The notes under the pieces: generated by a model
Told to the model about the DNA's origin: nothing
The model's database searches: none
The model's input: the letters and a program-made list of their open reading frames with translations, nothing else
From: Betaproteobacteria bacterium
GTDB lineage: Bacteria > Pseudomonadota > Gammaproteobacteria > Burkholderiales > Burkholderiaceae_E
Assembly: GCA_009922405.1 (NCBI GenBank)
Contig: RFVZ01000160.1
Coordinates: 1-6,093 of the forward strand
Reading direction: 5' to 3'
DNA length: 6,093 bases
Shown here: one piece after another, positions 1 to 5,154 of the stretch
Layout of the letters: the number at the start of each line of letters is the position of its first letter
Numbering within the stretch: the stretch's first letter is position 1
Position numbers and translations under genes: made by a program

Positions 1-263
1 GGTGAATCATCGACGTGGTTGAGATGGCCGACCATGTTCCAAGCGCGGGCAAGACGCTCGGTGGCGGTTTCGAGGGGCGCGACCAACGTTTCCCAGCGCG
101 GTTCCGCGGGGTCGTTTTGCGCGCGCTCGACGGCCGCCCGGGCGTCCTGGAGCAATTGCTCAATGGCGGGGCCAACGAGCTCCGGTTGGAACCGGTCAAA
201 TTGGGGCAGACCGGTGAAATCGAGCAGGGCGTTCAAGTCGAGGTTAATCCCGTTATCAAGCAT
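1..263 (-). CDS. prlC: Oligopeptidase A (M3 family metallopeptidase), N-terminal part, cut by window edge
   Basis: Reading the minus strand from the ATG at 263-261 gives 87 residues beginning MLDNGINLDLNALLDFTGLP and running open to the window edge. The pattern of PxFDRFQPELVGPAIEQLL, then RWETLVAPLE, then VGHLNHVDDS matches the N-terminal helical region of E. coli PrlC (WENLCQPL and VSHLNSVKNSP there). The family consists of cytoplasmic zinc peptidases that degrade short peptides, including cleaved signal peptides. The HEXXH zinc site lies far beyond the window edge, so catalytic competence cannot be judged. The start codon overlaps the end of folD by 8 bp (256-263) and has no good Shine-Dalgarno sequence, which suggests translation coupled to folD in one operon. 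The function call rests on N-terminal similarity only. Confidence 0.85.
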   Translation of the reverse strand, partial: MLDNGINLDLNALLDFTGLPQFDRFQPELVGPAIEQLLQDARAAVERAQNDPAEPRWETLVAPLETATERLARAWNMVGHLNHVDDS

Positions 264-1134
264 GTCGGTTTTCGTGTTTGATTTGTTGTTCGCTGGCTTC
301 AATGGTGTTCATTAAGAGCATGGCGATGGTCATTGGACCGACCCCGCCCGGAACGGGTGAAATAGCCGACGCGACGCGCGAGACGCTTTCATAATCGACG
401 TCGCCGCATAGGGTGCCATCGGTTTGTCGATGAATACCTACGTCAATGACAACGGCTCCGGGTTTGACCATGTCGCCGTGGATCATTTTGGGCTTGCCAG
501 CGGCAACGACCAGAACGTCGGCGCGGCGAGTCTGGGCCGACAGATCGCGGGTTTTGCTATTGCAGATGGTCACTGTGGCGCCGGCCGCCTGAAGAAGGAG
601 TGCCATCGGTTTGCCGACGATGTTGCTGGCGCCAATGACAACTGCTTCGGCGCCGCGAAGTGGAATCGTTTCATGTTCGAGCATTGCCATCACGCCAGAG
701 GGCGTGCAAGGGCGCAGGCCAGGGCGTCCGGTCATTAGCGCGCCCGCATTGGCGACATGAAAGCCATCAACGTCCTTCGCTGCGGCGATGGATTCGATCA
801 CCGTGTGGGCGTCGATGTGGGGTGGCAGGGGCAATTGCACCAAAATGCCATGGACATCGGGTGCCTGATTAAGAGCCTCGACGCGTTGTAACAGATCAGC
901 CTGAGTGATGTCTTCTGGCAAGCGCTCGAGGATTGACCGGATGCCGGCCTCTTCGCACGCTTTGACCTTGTTGCGCACGTAAACCGCAGAGGCGGCGACG
1001 TTGCCAACTAGAAGAACCGCCAATCCTGGTTGGTGGCCAGACGCTGTGAGCGTTGCAGCGCGTTGCGCGACTTCAGCGCGGATGGCTTGGGCGAGCCGGA
1101 TGCCGTCAATCCGGCGGGCGATAGGTTGGGTCAT
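256..1134 (-). CDS. folD: Bifunctional methylenetetrahydrofolate dehydrogenase / methenyltetrahydrofolate cyclohydrolase
   Basis: This 292-residue protein (E. coli FolD has 288) interconverts 5,10-methylene-, 5,10-methenyl- and 10-formyl-tetrahydrofolate in the cytoplasm, with NADP as the usual cofactor. Visible signatures are VGNVAASAVYVRNK with Tyr52 and the catalytic Lys56, HGILVQLPLP with Gln100, KDVDGF with Asp123, PCTPSG, the Rossmann loop GASNIVGKPM and the C-terminal PVPGGVGPMT. All key active-site residues are present. The frame stays open upstream to 1242. The ATG at 1134-1132 is chosen because GGAGG lies 8 nt before it and the protein then begins MTQPIARRIDGIRLAQ, the length expected for the family; the 36 extra residues upstream look non-homologous. 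It is followed directly by prlC with an 8 bp overlap. Confidence 0.97.
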   Translation of the reverse strand: MTQPIARRIDGIRLAQAIRAEVAQRAATLTASGHQPGLAVLLVGNVAASAVYVRNKVKACEEAGIRSILERLPEDITQADLLQRVEALNQAPDVHGILVQLPLPPHIDAHTVIESIAAAKDVDGFHVANAGALMTGRPGLRPCTPSGVMAMLEHETIPLRGAEAVVIGASNIVGKPMALLLQAAGATVTICNSKTRDLSAQTRRADVLVVAAGKPKMIHGDMVKPGAVVIDVGIHRQTDGTLCGDVDYESVSRVASAISPVPGGVGPMTIAMLLMNTIEASEQQIKHENRHA

Positions 1135-1142
1135 TGCGGGCG

Positions 1143-1147
1143 CCTCC
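1143..1147 (-). promoter_or_regulatory. Ribosome binding site of folD
   Basis: GGAGG on the minus strand lies 8 nt before the ATG at 1134. It decides the start against the longer frame opening at 1242. Confidence 0.85.
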
Positions 1148-1159
1148 GAAAAACGTTCG

Positions 1160-1168
1160 AACATAGCA
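1160..1168 (-). promoter_or_regulatory. Possible extended -10 promoter element for folD
   Basis: On the minus strand the sequence TGCTATGTT has the form of an extended -10 element (TG, one base, then TATGTT). It sits 25 nt before the folD start and would leave a short leader containing the GGAGG site. No convincing -35 hexamer is visible at the right distance, so this is tentative. Confidence 0.3.
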
Positions 1169-1206
1169 TGGGGAGGGCCTACGGGGGCGTTGAAGCCACT
1201 GACAGG

Positions 1207-1235
1207 TTGCCCCAATTGCAAACCTTGTGTACAGT
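1207..1235 (+). promoter_or_regulatory. Possible sigma-70 promoter of the tRNA-Ala/tRNA-Glu cluster
   Basis: TTGCCC at 1207-1212 (4 of 6 consensus bases) and TACAGT at 1230-1235 (4 of 6) are separated by 17 bp, the ideal spacing. Transcription would begin around 1242, about 20 nt before the first tRNA. Both boxes are imperfect, so the call rests mainly on spacing and position. Confidence 0.4.
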
Positions 1236-1262
1236 CTCGCACTCTTCGGTGCTGCCGCAGAC

Positions 1263-1338
<76 letters not shown>

Positions 1339-1387
1339 AGTACGGCAGCTTGTTGAACCAGTCTCGCGACCAGATTTGTTTTGCCTC

Positions 1388-1463
1388 GTCCCGTTCGTCT
1401 AGAGGCCTAGGACACGACCCTTTCACGGTCGGTACAGGGGTTCGAATCCCCTACGGGACGCCA
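1388..1463 (+). tRNA. tRNA-Glu, anticodon TTC
   Basis: This is a 76-nt cloverleaf. Acceptor GTCCCGT (1388-1394) pairs with ACGGGAC (1453-1459). The anticodon stem CGACC/GGTCG encloses loop CTTTCAC with anticodon TTC at 1422-1424. The T arm is GGGGTTCGAATCCCC, the discriminator is G1460 and CCA is encoded at 1461-1463. It reads GAA/GAG codons. Its 3' end is the kind of site that tyrosine integrases use, and an integrase remnant begins about 120 bp downstream at 1587. Confidence 0.97.
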
Positions 1464-1472
1464 TAGAGTGAT

Positions 1473-1501
1473 AAAAGACCGCCTCAGCCGGTCTTTTTTT
1501 T
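1473..1501 (+). terminator. Rho-independent terminator of the tRNA cluster
   Basis: AAAAGACCG (1473-1481) pairs perfectly with CGGTCTTTT (1489-1497) around a 7-nt loop, and the T run continues to 1501. It lies 9 bp after the tRNA-Glu CCA end and should end the tRNA transcript. Confidence 0.93.
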
Positions 1502-1586
1502 CGCCCAAAATAAAAATAACCCGCTGAAAACAATGGATTTTTTTTAAAAACCCATCTCAGGTCTTCTCGCGCCGTCTCGGCCAATC

Positions 1587-1676
1587 TCGGTCAAGGAAGT
1601 CGAACAGTTGAAAACCCCTGGCCTGCATACGGTGGGTGGCGTGGCCGGGTTGGTCCTTCAGGTGACACACACCTAG
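1587..1676 (+). pseudogene. Tyrosine recombinase (integrase) remnant, N-terminal arm-binding domain
   Basis: Read from 1587, this frame gives SVKEVEQLKTPGLHTVGG followed by VAGLVLQVTHT, then a TAG at 1674-1676. This matches the start of the DUF4102-type arm-DNA-binding domain of phage and island integrases, which typically reads like (L)(T/S)xxxVxxLKxPGxHxVGGVxGLxLQV. No start codon is usable: the nearest in-frame ATG at 1533 meets TAA at 1545. The rest of the roughly 400-residue protein, including the catalytic Arg/His/Tyr domain, is absent; the higA stop comes at 1725. The fragment points away from the tRNA-Glu gene, the usual arrangement for an element integrated at a tRNA 3' end. The stretch 1502-1586 before it is AT-rich and shows nothing else recognisable. 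Confidence 0.7.
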
Positions 1677-1724
1677 GCCCCTACCGGAGATCGTGACCTG
1701 AACGAACCCTTGGGGTCGCCGGTT

Positions 1725-2036
1725 TTAGTCTGTCGTGATCTGCGCAAGGAGCGCGCAGCGACGAATTTCGTTCAGGCGCTTGCCCAAACTCTCACGGGCG
1801 ACATGGGTGTCGTGGTGTGACTGAAGCGCGAGCCACCAACCATCCCTCAACCCGAAGTATCTGCAAAGCAGCAGGTCTGTCTCGGCGGTGATGGCGCGCT
1901 TGCCGGCCACGATGTCGTAGATGCGGGTCAGCGGCACACCGATGTCTTTGGCGAGCCGATAGGCGGTCAGACTCAGCGGCTTGAGGAATTCTTCCTGCAG
2001 CATCTTGCCGGGAGAAACAGGGATAAGTTCGACCAC
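1725..2036 (-). CDS. higA: HigA-family antitoxin, XRE-type DNA-binding protein
   Basis: This 103-residue protein is typical in length for the HigA/VapI antitoxin family. It shows SPGKMLQEEFLKPLSLTAYR, then a helix-turn-helix over about residues 23-48 (RLAKDIGVPLTRIYDIVAGK), then the family hallmark RAITAETDLLLCRYFG and the WxLxLQxxxDTxVAR segment. Such proteins neutralise a cognate RelE-fold toxin and repress their own operon. The start is GTG at 2036, chosen because AAGGAG lies 7 nt before it. The gene follows the parE-like toxin by 12 bp in the same operon. Its classical HigB partner is absent, so whether it neutralises the adjacent ParE-like toxin is unknown. Family is sure; partner is not. 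Confidence 0.88.
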   Translation of the reverse strand: MVELIPVSPGKMLQEEFLKPLSLTAYRLAKDIGVPLTRIYDIVAGKRAITAETDLLLCRYFGLRDGWWLALQSHHDTHVARESLGKRLNEIRRCALLAQITTD

Positions 2037-2043
2037 AGGTCTT

Positions 2044-2049
2044 CTCCTT
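2044..2049 (-). promoter_or_regulatory. Ribosome binding site of higA overlapping the toxin stop codon
   Basis: AAGGAG on the minus strand begins within the toxin's TGA (2051-2049) and lies 7 nt before the GTG start of higA. Ribosomes finishing the toxin would be placed directly on this site, favouring coupled translation of the two proteins. Confidence 0.75.
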
Positions 2050-2366
2050 CAGTGGTAGTCATCTTCGCTCTGGTGTCGAACCGCGGCGATTACGACTTCG
2101 TGCGCGCTTGCAATCTCGAACGGTGCTACATAGCTGCTTGATCCAAATGGGATCACAGGTTCACGCCGAAACGGGCTGTTGCTGGCCTTTAGGCAGGTAT
2201 ATGGAGGGGTCTGAAGCGTCAGGATCCCGGCACGAAATGCCTCAAGCGCGTGGTCAGCGATGTCGAGGTCGCTAGTTGCACTTGCCAGCTCCCTCTTAAT
2301 GATGCACCCGAATAGCCGTTCGAGGTCTTCCTGCGCTGTTCGGGTGAACTGAACGTGACAGGTCAC
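2049..2366 (-). CDS. RelE/ParE-family toxin, possibly degenerate
   Basis: The 105-residue product starts with GTG at 2366 (AGGGA lies 7 nt upstream) and reads VTCHVQFTRTAQEDLERLF, later LEAFRAGILTLQTPPYTCLK, VIPFGSSSYV and a C-terminal AAVRHQSEDDYH. This fits the ParE branch of the RelE/ParE toxin fold; ParE proteins poison DNA gyrase, while RelE relatives cleave mRNA. The frame is open up to 2624, but the upstream part is an out-of-frame reading of the antitoxin gene and is not homologous to toxins. From memory of relatives, which tend to read RELVIPFGSSGYVALFEI, this copy has two prolines (residues 70 and 82) in core strands where Leu is usual, and Leu59 where Arg is usual. The toxin may therefore be weakened or dead. 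It sits 25 bp after a broken antitoxin gene and 12 bp before higA. Confidence 0.8.
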   Translation of the reverse strand: MTCHVQFTRTAQEDLERLFGCIIKRELASATSDLDIADHALEAFRAGILTLQTPPYTCLKASNSPFRREPVIPFGSSSYVAPFEIASAHEVVIAAVRHQSEDDYH

Positions 2367-2391
2367 CCGCGAATCCCTAGCGGCTTTGGGC

Positions 2392-2655
2392 CTACCTTGT
2401 TCGGGCGCTGTCGAGTTTGCTCTGAAGACGCCCGATAACGATATCAGCGTCGATGGTTTCGTTGGCGTCGCGGGCGTGATCGAGTGAGGCAATGCCACGC
2501 GCGATGAATTCGCCCTGGTCAATTCGACGCTGGACGGCGGCACGCACCAACTGTTCGACAAATTCCGACAAGGTTTCGCCTTAACGCAGAGACCGTTCGA
2601 GTTCTGCACGCAATGCGGATTCAACCCGAATGGCTGGGATCGAGGCAGTTTTCAT
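2392..2655 (-). pseudogene. ParD/YlcI-like ribbon-helix-helix antitoxin gene interrupted by an in-frame TAA
   Basis: From the ATG at 2655-2653 the minus strand reads MKTASIPAIRVESALRAELE, RSLR, then TAA at codon 25 (2583-2581), and continues in the same frame GETLSEFVEQLVRAAVQRRI, later QGEFIARGIASLDHARDANE, ending at TAG (2394-2392). Ignoring the TAA, the 87-residue product has the layout of a small antitoxin: an N-terminal strand plus helices of a ribbon-helix-helix DNA-binding region, then a toxin-binding tail. It lies directly upstream of the toxin, where the cognate antitoxin belongs. A single substitution from GAA or CAA would create the stop, and the frame after it shows no further damage, so the break looks recent. 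No strong Shine-Dalgarno precedes the ATG. Confidence 0.75.
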
Positions 2656-2709
2656 GGGGCAACCGTAGCGCAAATGAATTACAGACTTCATTCTTTCGCT
2701 CGAACTTAA

Positions 2710-2871
2710 ATGATCTCGGCAGGCCGCAATTCTCAGAATGTGGATGCAAAATCATGTTTTGCCGTCATTTTCTCGGCGACTGCGATTGTGAACGGAATGT
2801 CGGTTGTTACCCGAAACGTCGCCGATTACCAAGGAACCGGTGTAGCCCTGATCGATCCTTGGGTGTCATGA
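2710..2871 (+). pseudogene. VapC/FitB-like PIN-domain toxin remnant, C-terminal part
   Basis: The frame ending in TGA at 2869-2871 reads SATAIVNGMSVVTRNVADY (from 2773) and then QGTGVALIDPWVS, a close fit to the end of VapC/FitB PIN-domain RNases (ATAxxxGxxLVTRNxxDFxGTGVxLxNPW), including the last conserved acidic residue of TRNxxDY. Upstream, GRNSQNVDAK (from 2722) resembles GRPxxxxDAQ with another conserved Asp, separated from the rest by about seven unexpected residues (SCFAVIF), so an insertion or short frame disturbance is likely. The N-terminal two thirds and any vapB partner are missing. The in-frame ATG at 2710 is probably fortuitous. Nothing else is recognisable in the gene-free stretch 2656-2943, including 2872-2943 just before the dehydrogenase. 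Confidence 0.68.
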
Positions 2872-2943
2872 TTCCCCATCCGGCCTCTTGCCACGCAGTG
2901 TCCCGCACGCACGGTGGCCATCATGCATTTTTGACGTTGTGCC

Positions 2944-4011
2944 ATGCCTAATATTTCAGCCAGTCATCTCGAGCACTTTATCGTTTCAGCATTTGAGGGC
3001 CTGGGTTTTCCAGCGGATGATGCTCGGTTGATTGGCCGCCTAATGACCGAGGCCGATTTACAAGGATCCGATGGCCACGGCGTCATTCGATTGCCGGCCT
3101 ATGCGAGGCGGATCCAGGCTGGCGGCATCAATCGAACACCACAGATTCGGGTGGTTCAAGAGCGGGCGGCCATGGCCGTCATTGATGGCGATAATGGCAT
3201 GGGCCATGTTGTTGTCTCGCAGGCGGTTGATCTCGCAATTTCCAAGGCGCGTGAATCTGGGGTCGCATGGGTCAGCACCCGCTTTAGCAACCACGCGGGT
3301 CCGGCCTCGCTGTACGCCCGGCGCGCGCTTGATGAGGAGATGATCGGACTCTACTTTGCGGTCGGCAATGCCAATCATTTGCCACCCTGGGGAGGCGCCG
3401 AAATGTTGCTGTCAACCAATCCGATCGCGGCCGCGATACCAGCCGGGACCGAACCCCCAGTGGTGCTCGACATGGCGACGACCGTCGCCGCTTATGGAAA
3501 GGTCAAAGCCAAGGCCAAGCGCGGCGAAATGATGCCCGAGGGGTGGATGATCGATCGTCAGGGAAACCCACTGATTGATCCGAAACGTGCCGATGAGGGG
3601 TTTTTGTTGCCCATCGGTGGACACAAGGGCTATGGGCTTGCGCTGATGGTCGGGCTCCTGGCTGGCACGCTCGGCGGCGCCGCCATGGGCCGCGAGGTGG
3701 TGGATTTCAATGCTGATTTTGTCAGCGTCACCAACACGGGGCAGGCGATTTTGATGATCGATTTGGCCGCGTTCGGCGATCCCGCTCAATTTAAGGATGC
3801 GGTTGACGTTCTCGTGCGCGACTTGCGCCAGGCTGAGCGACTCCCAGGGGTTGAACGGATCTGGCTGCCCGGAGAACAGAGCCACGCGCGGCGTGACCAG
3901 TATCGGATTCACGGAATTCCTTTGCCGGATGCGGTGGTGTCTGATCTCGGTGCACTCGCGGCGAGCCTAAGCATTGCTCCGCCAGCGATCGAAGAATTGG
4001 GCTCGCTTTAA
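2944..4011 (+). CDS. Malate/L-lactate dehydrogenase family (Ldh_2) NAD(P)-dependent oxidoreductase
   Basis: This 355-residue protein is the usual length for the Ldh_2 family (malate, L-lactate, L-sulfolactate, ureidoglycolate and 2,3-diketogulonate dehydrogenases), which oxidise a 2-hydroxy acid to a 2-oxo acid or run the reverse with NAD(P)H in the cytoplasm. Signatures are DGHGVIRLPAYARR (His45, Arg49, Tyr53), a family active-site His in SNHAG (His117; most members read SxHFG), STNPIAAAIPAG, VVLDMATTVAAYGKV, PEGWMIDRQGNPL and LLPIGGHKGYGLALMV. No strong Shine-Dalgarno is seen before the ATG; it is chosen because the protein then begins where the family does. It ends in tandem stops, TAA then TAG. 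It is the first gene of a plus-strand metabolic cluster. The family is certain, the substrate is not. Confidence 0.93.
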   Translation: MPNISASHLEHFIVSAFEGLGFPADDARLIGRLMTEADLQGSDGHGVIRLPAYARRIQAGGINRTPQIRVVQERAAMAVIDGDNGMGHVVVSQAVDLAISKARESGVAWVSTRFSNHAGPASLYARRALDEEMIGLYFAVGNANHLPPWGGAEMLLSTNPIAAAIPAGTEPPVVLDMATTVAAYGKVKAKAKRGEMMPEGWMIDRQGNPLIDPKRADEGFLLPIGGHKGYGLALMVGLLAGTLGGAAMGREVVDFNADFVSVTNTGQAILMIDLAAFGDPAQFKDAVDVLVRDLRQAERLPGVERIWLPGEQSHARRDQYRIHGIPLPDAVVSDLGALAASLSIAPPAIEELGSL

Positions 4012-4037
4012 TAGCCGGTGATTGATTGCGCGTTAGA

Positions 4038-4053
4038 TTTTAAAGCTTCAAAA
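4038..4053 (+). repeat. Interrupted palindrome in the gap before the cupin gene
   Basis: TTTT, A, AAGCTT, C, AAAA forms a 16-bp near-perfect inverted repeat with one mismatched pair, in the 148-bp gap 4012-4159. It could be an operator for the downstream genes or a chance AT-rich palindrome. A weak hairpin (GGG AAAA CCC) lies at about 4065-4074 without a T run, so no terminator is claimed. No clear promoter is visible in the gap. Confidence 0.25.
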
Positions 4054-4159
4054 CGGGCAGCCTCGGGAAAACCCTGTTGTGAAATCCGACGAATGAGAAC
4101 AACCTTCTGGGCGTAGTCAAGACCCCGTTATTCCTAACCATCTTGCTGGATCGTGCCTG

Positions 4160-4573
4160 ATGTCCGTGCTCGCTCATTCGCCTGTTGTGTTGAAGCCCGA
4201 TGAACTAAAAAGCCATGATCGTGGCGGTGGCGCTCGCACGACTCCTCTGGTTTCGCCCGCTGTGGGCGCCAGCGGGTTTATCAACGGGATTACTGAATTC
4301 GCCCCGGGTACAGCGATCCCATTTCACAGCCATAACTGTGAAGAAAGCGTGATGTTGCTCAGTGGTCATGCCTATCTGGATATCGACGGGCAAGTGCATG
4401 AACTCAAGCCCTTCGACACGACCTGGATTCCACCGAACGTGGCGCATCGATTTCGCAATCGATCGGACACGGAGCCGATGAAGATTCTGTGGATCTACGC
4501 CTCGACGAGCGCTACCCGAACTCTGATCGAAACTGGGGAGACCCGCGCGGTTTCGTCCGAGCACGCGCGATAA
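4160..4573 (+). CDS. Small single-domain cupin protein
   Basis: This 137-residue protein is one cupin_2 beta-barrel. Motif 1, G(X)5HXH(X)3E(X)6G, is complete: Gly50, His56, His58, Glu62, Gly69 (GTAIPFHSHNCEESVMLLSG). Motif 2 is PPNVAHRFRN with His96 and Asn100. The three His and one Glu would bind a divalent metal such as Fe, Mn, Ni or Zn, so an enzyme (dioxygenase, isomerase or decarboxylase-like) is plausible, though many small cupins bind ligands only. No signal peptide is present. It begins 148 bp after the dehydrogenase, with only a weak ribosome site (GGA), and precedes the VOC gene by 55 bp. Reaction unknown. Confidence 0.88.
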   Translation: MSVLAHSPVVLKPDELKSHDRGGGARTTPLVSPAVGASGFINGITEFAPGTAIPFHSHNCEESVMLLSGHAYLDIDGQVHELKPFDTTWIPPNVAHRFRNRSDTEPMKILWIYASTSATRTLIETGETRAVSSEHAR

Positions 4574-4617
4574 GCCTCGGGCTTTGGGCGCGTCCTTTGT
4601 TTACCCGCTGCGGCTTC

Positions 4618-4622
4618 GGAGG
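4618..4622 (+). promoter_or_regulatory. Ribosome binding site of the VOC-family gene
   Basis: GGAGG lies 6 nt before the ATG at 4629. It is the strongest ribosome site among the internal genes of the cluster and fixes the start. Confidence 0.85.
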
Positions 4623-4628
4623 TTTTGA

Positions 4629-5153
4629 ATGGGTTTGCGGTTTCTCGAACATCTTTTGATCCTGACGCACGATCCCGATGGGACCCGTGACTGGTTCTGC
4701 GACAACTTGGGGTTTCGCGAGGGTCCGCACCCAGAATTTGGATTCCCGGTGCATTGGCTTTACATCGGTGAACAGGATGTCATTCATATCGGCAAGGCCC
4801 GGCATTCGGCGCACCAGGACACGTACCTGAAGACACCGAGCGATCTGGCCGAAATCGACTATTCAGCGGCGGGTGCACCCGGTTCGGGTCGAATCGACCA
4901 TCTGTGTCTGAACTGCGATGGCATCGAGGAGTTCATCGACCGCCTGACCCGTAACGGTGTCGAGTTTAGTGAGCGCAAAGCGCATAATTCAAATCTCTAT
5001 CAGTTGTTTATGCGTGAGCCCATCAACGGCATCAAGGTTGAGTTGAACTTCGCCTGGCATGAAGCAGCCCGGATCGGTCGAGTACCGCAATGGACAGACC
5101 TTGGCATGAACACCGACACCGAGGCAGTAGTGCCCGTTTCAGAGGCTCGTTGA
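4629..5153 (+). CDS. VOC-family (glyoxalase/extradiol dioxygenase fold) metalloprotein
   Basis: The 174-residue product has two beta-alpha-beta-beta-beta modules of the vicinal oxygen chelate fold: GLRFLEHLLILTHDPDGTRD with WFCDNLGF, and GRIDHLCLNCDG followed by IEEFIDRLTRNGVEF. Candidate metal ligands sit where the family keeps them: His8 in strand 1, His53 in VIHIGK, His91 in IDHLCL and Glu138 in IKVELNF. The size fits a monomer-length two-module enzyme such as a glyoxalase-, epimerase-, thiol-transferase- or small dioxygenase-like protein. Neighbouring dehydrogenase, cupin and DUF1330 genes imply a catabolic step. The stop is followed after one base by the next ATG. The fold is well supported; the reaction cannot be assigned. 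Confidence 0.85.
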   Translation: MGLRFLEHLLILTHDPDGTRDWFCDNLGFREGPHPEFGFPVHWLYIGEQDVIHIGKARHSAHQDTYLKTPSDLAEIDYSAAGAPGSGRIDHLCLNCDGIEEFIDRLTRNGVEFSERKAHNSNLYQLFMREPINGIKVELNFAWHEAARIGRVPQWTDLGMNTDTEAVVPVSEAR

Positions 5154-5154
5154 G

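Noticed and set aside
1135..1242. N-terminal extension of FolD starting at 1242
   Set aside because: The extra 36 residues have no FolD similarity and the ATG at 1134 has a well-placed GGAGG.
2581..2583. TAA in the antitoxin gene as programmed recoding
   Set aside because: No recoding signal or downstream structure was recognised, and a point mutation or read error is simpler.
2049..2624. A single 191-residue minus-strand protein
   Set aside because: Only the last 105 residues resemble a toxin. The first 86 are an out-of-frame reading of the antitoxin gene, and the GTG at 2366 has its own ribosome site.
2871..2895. Possible second copy of the tRNA-Glu 3' end (attachment repeat) around ATTCCCCATCCGG
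   Set aside because: Only a few scattered bases agree with the tRNA T arm and acceptor end; no convincing attachment duplication occurs within the window.
2613..2951. Plus-strand 112-residue frame
   Set aside because: Composition is Cys/Arg/His-rich without any family pattern, and it crosses the start of the antitoxin gene and the PIN-toxin remnant in another frame.
3058..3912. Minus-strand frames inside the dehydrogenase gene
   Set aside because: They are antisense shadows of a strongly supported coding sequence, with no ribosome sites or family signatures.
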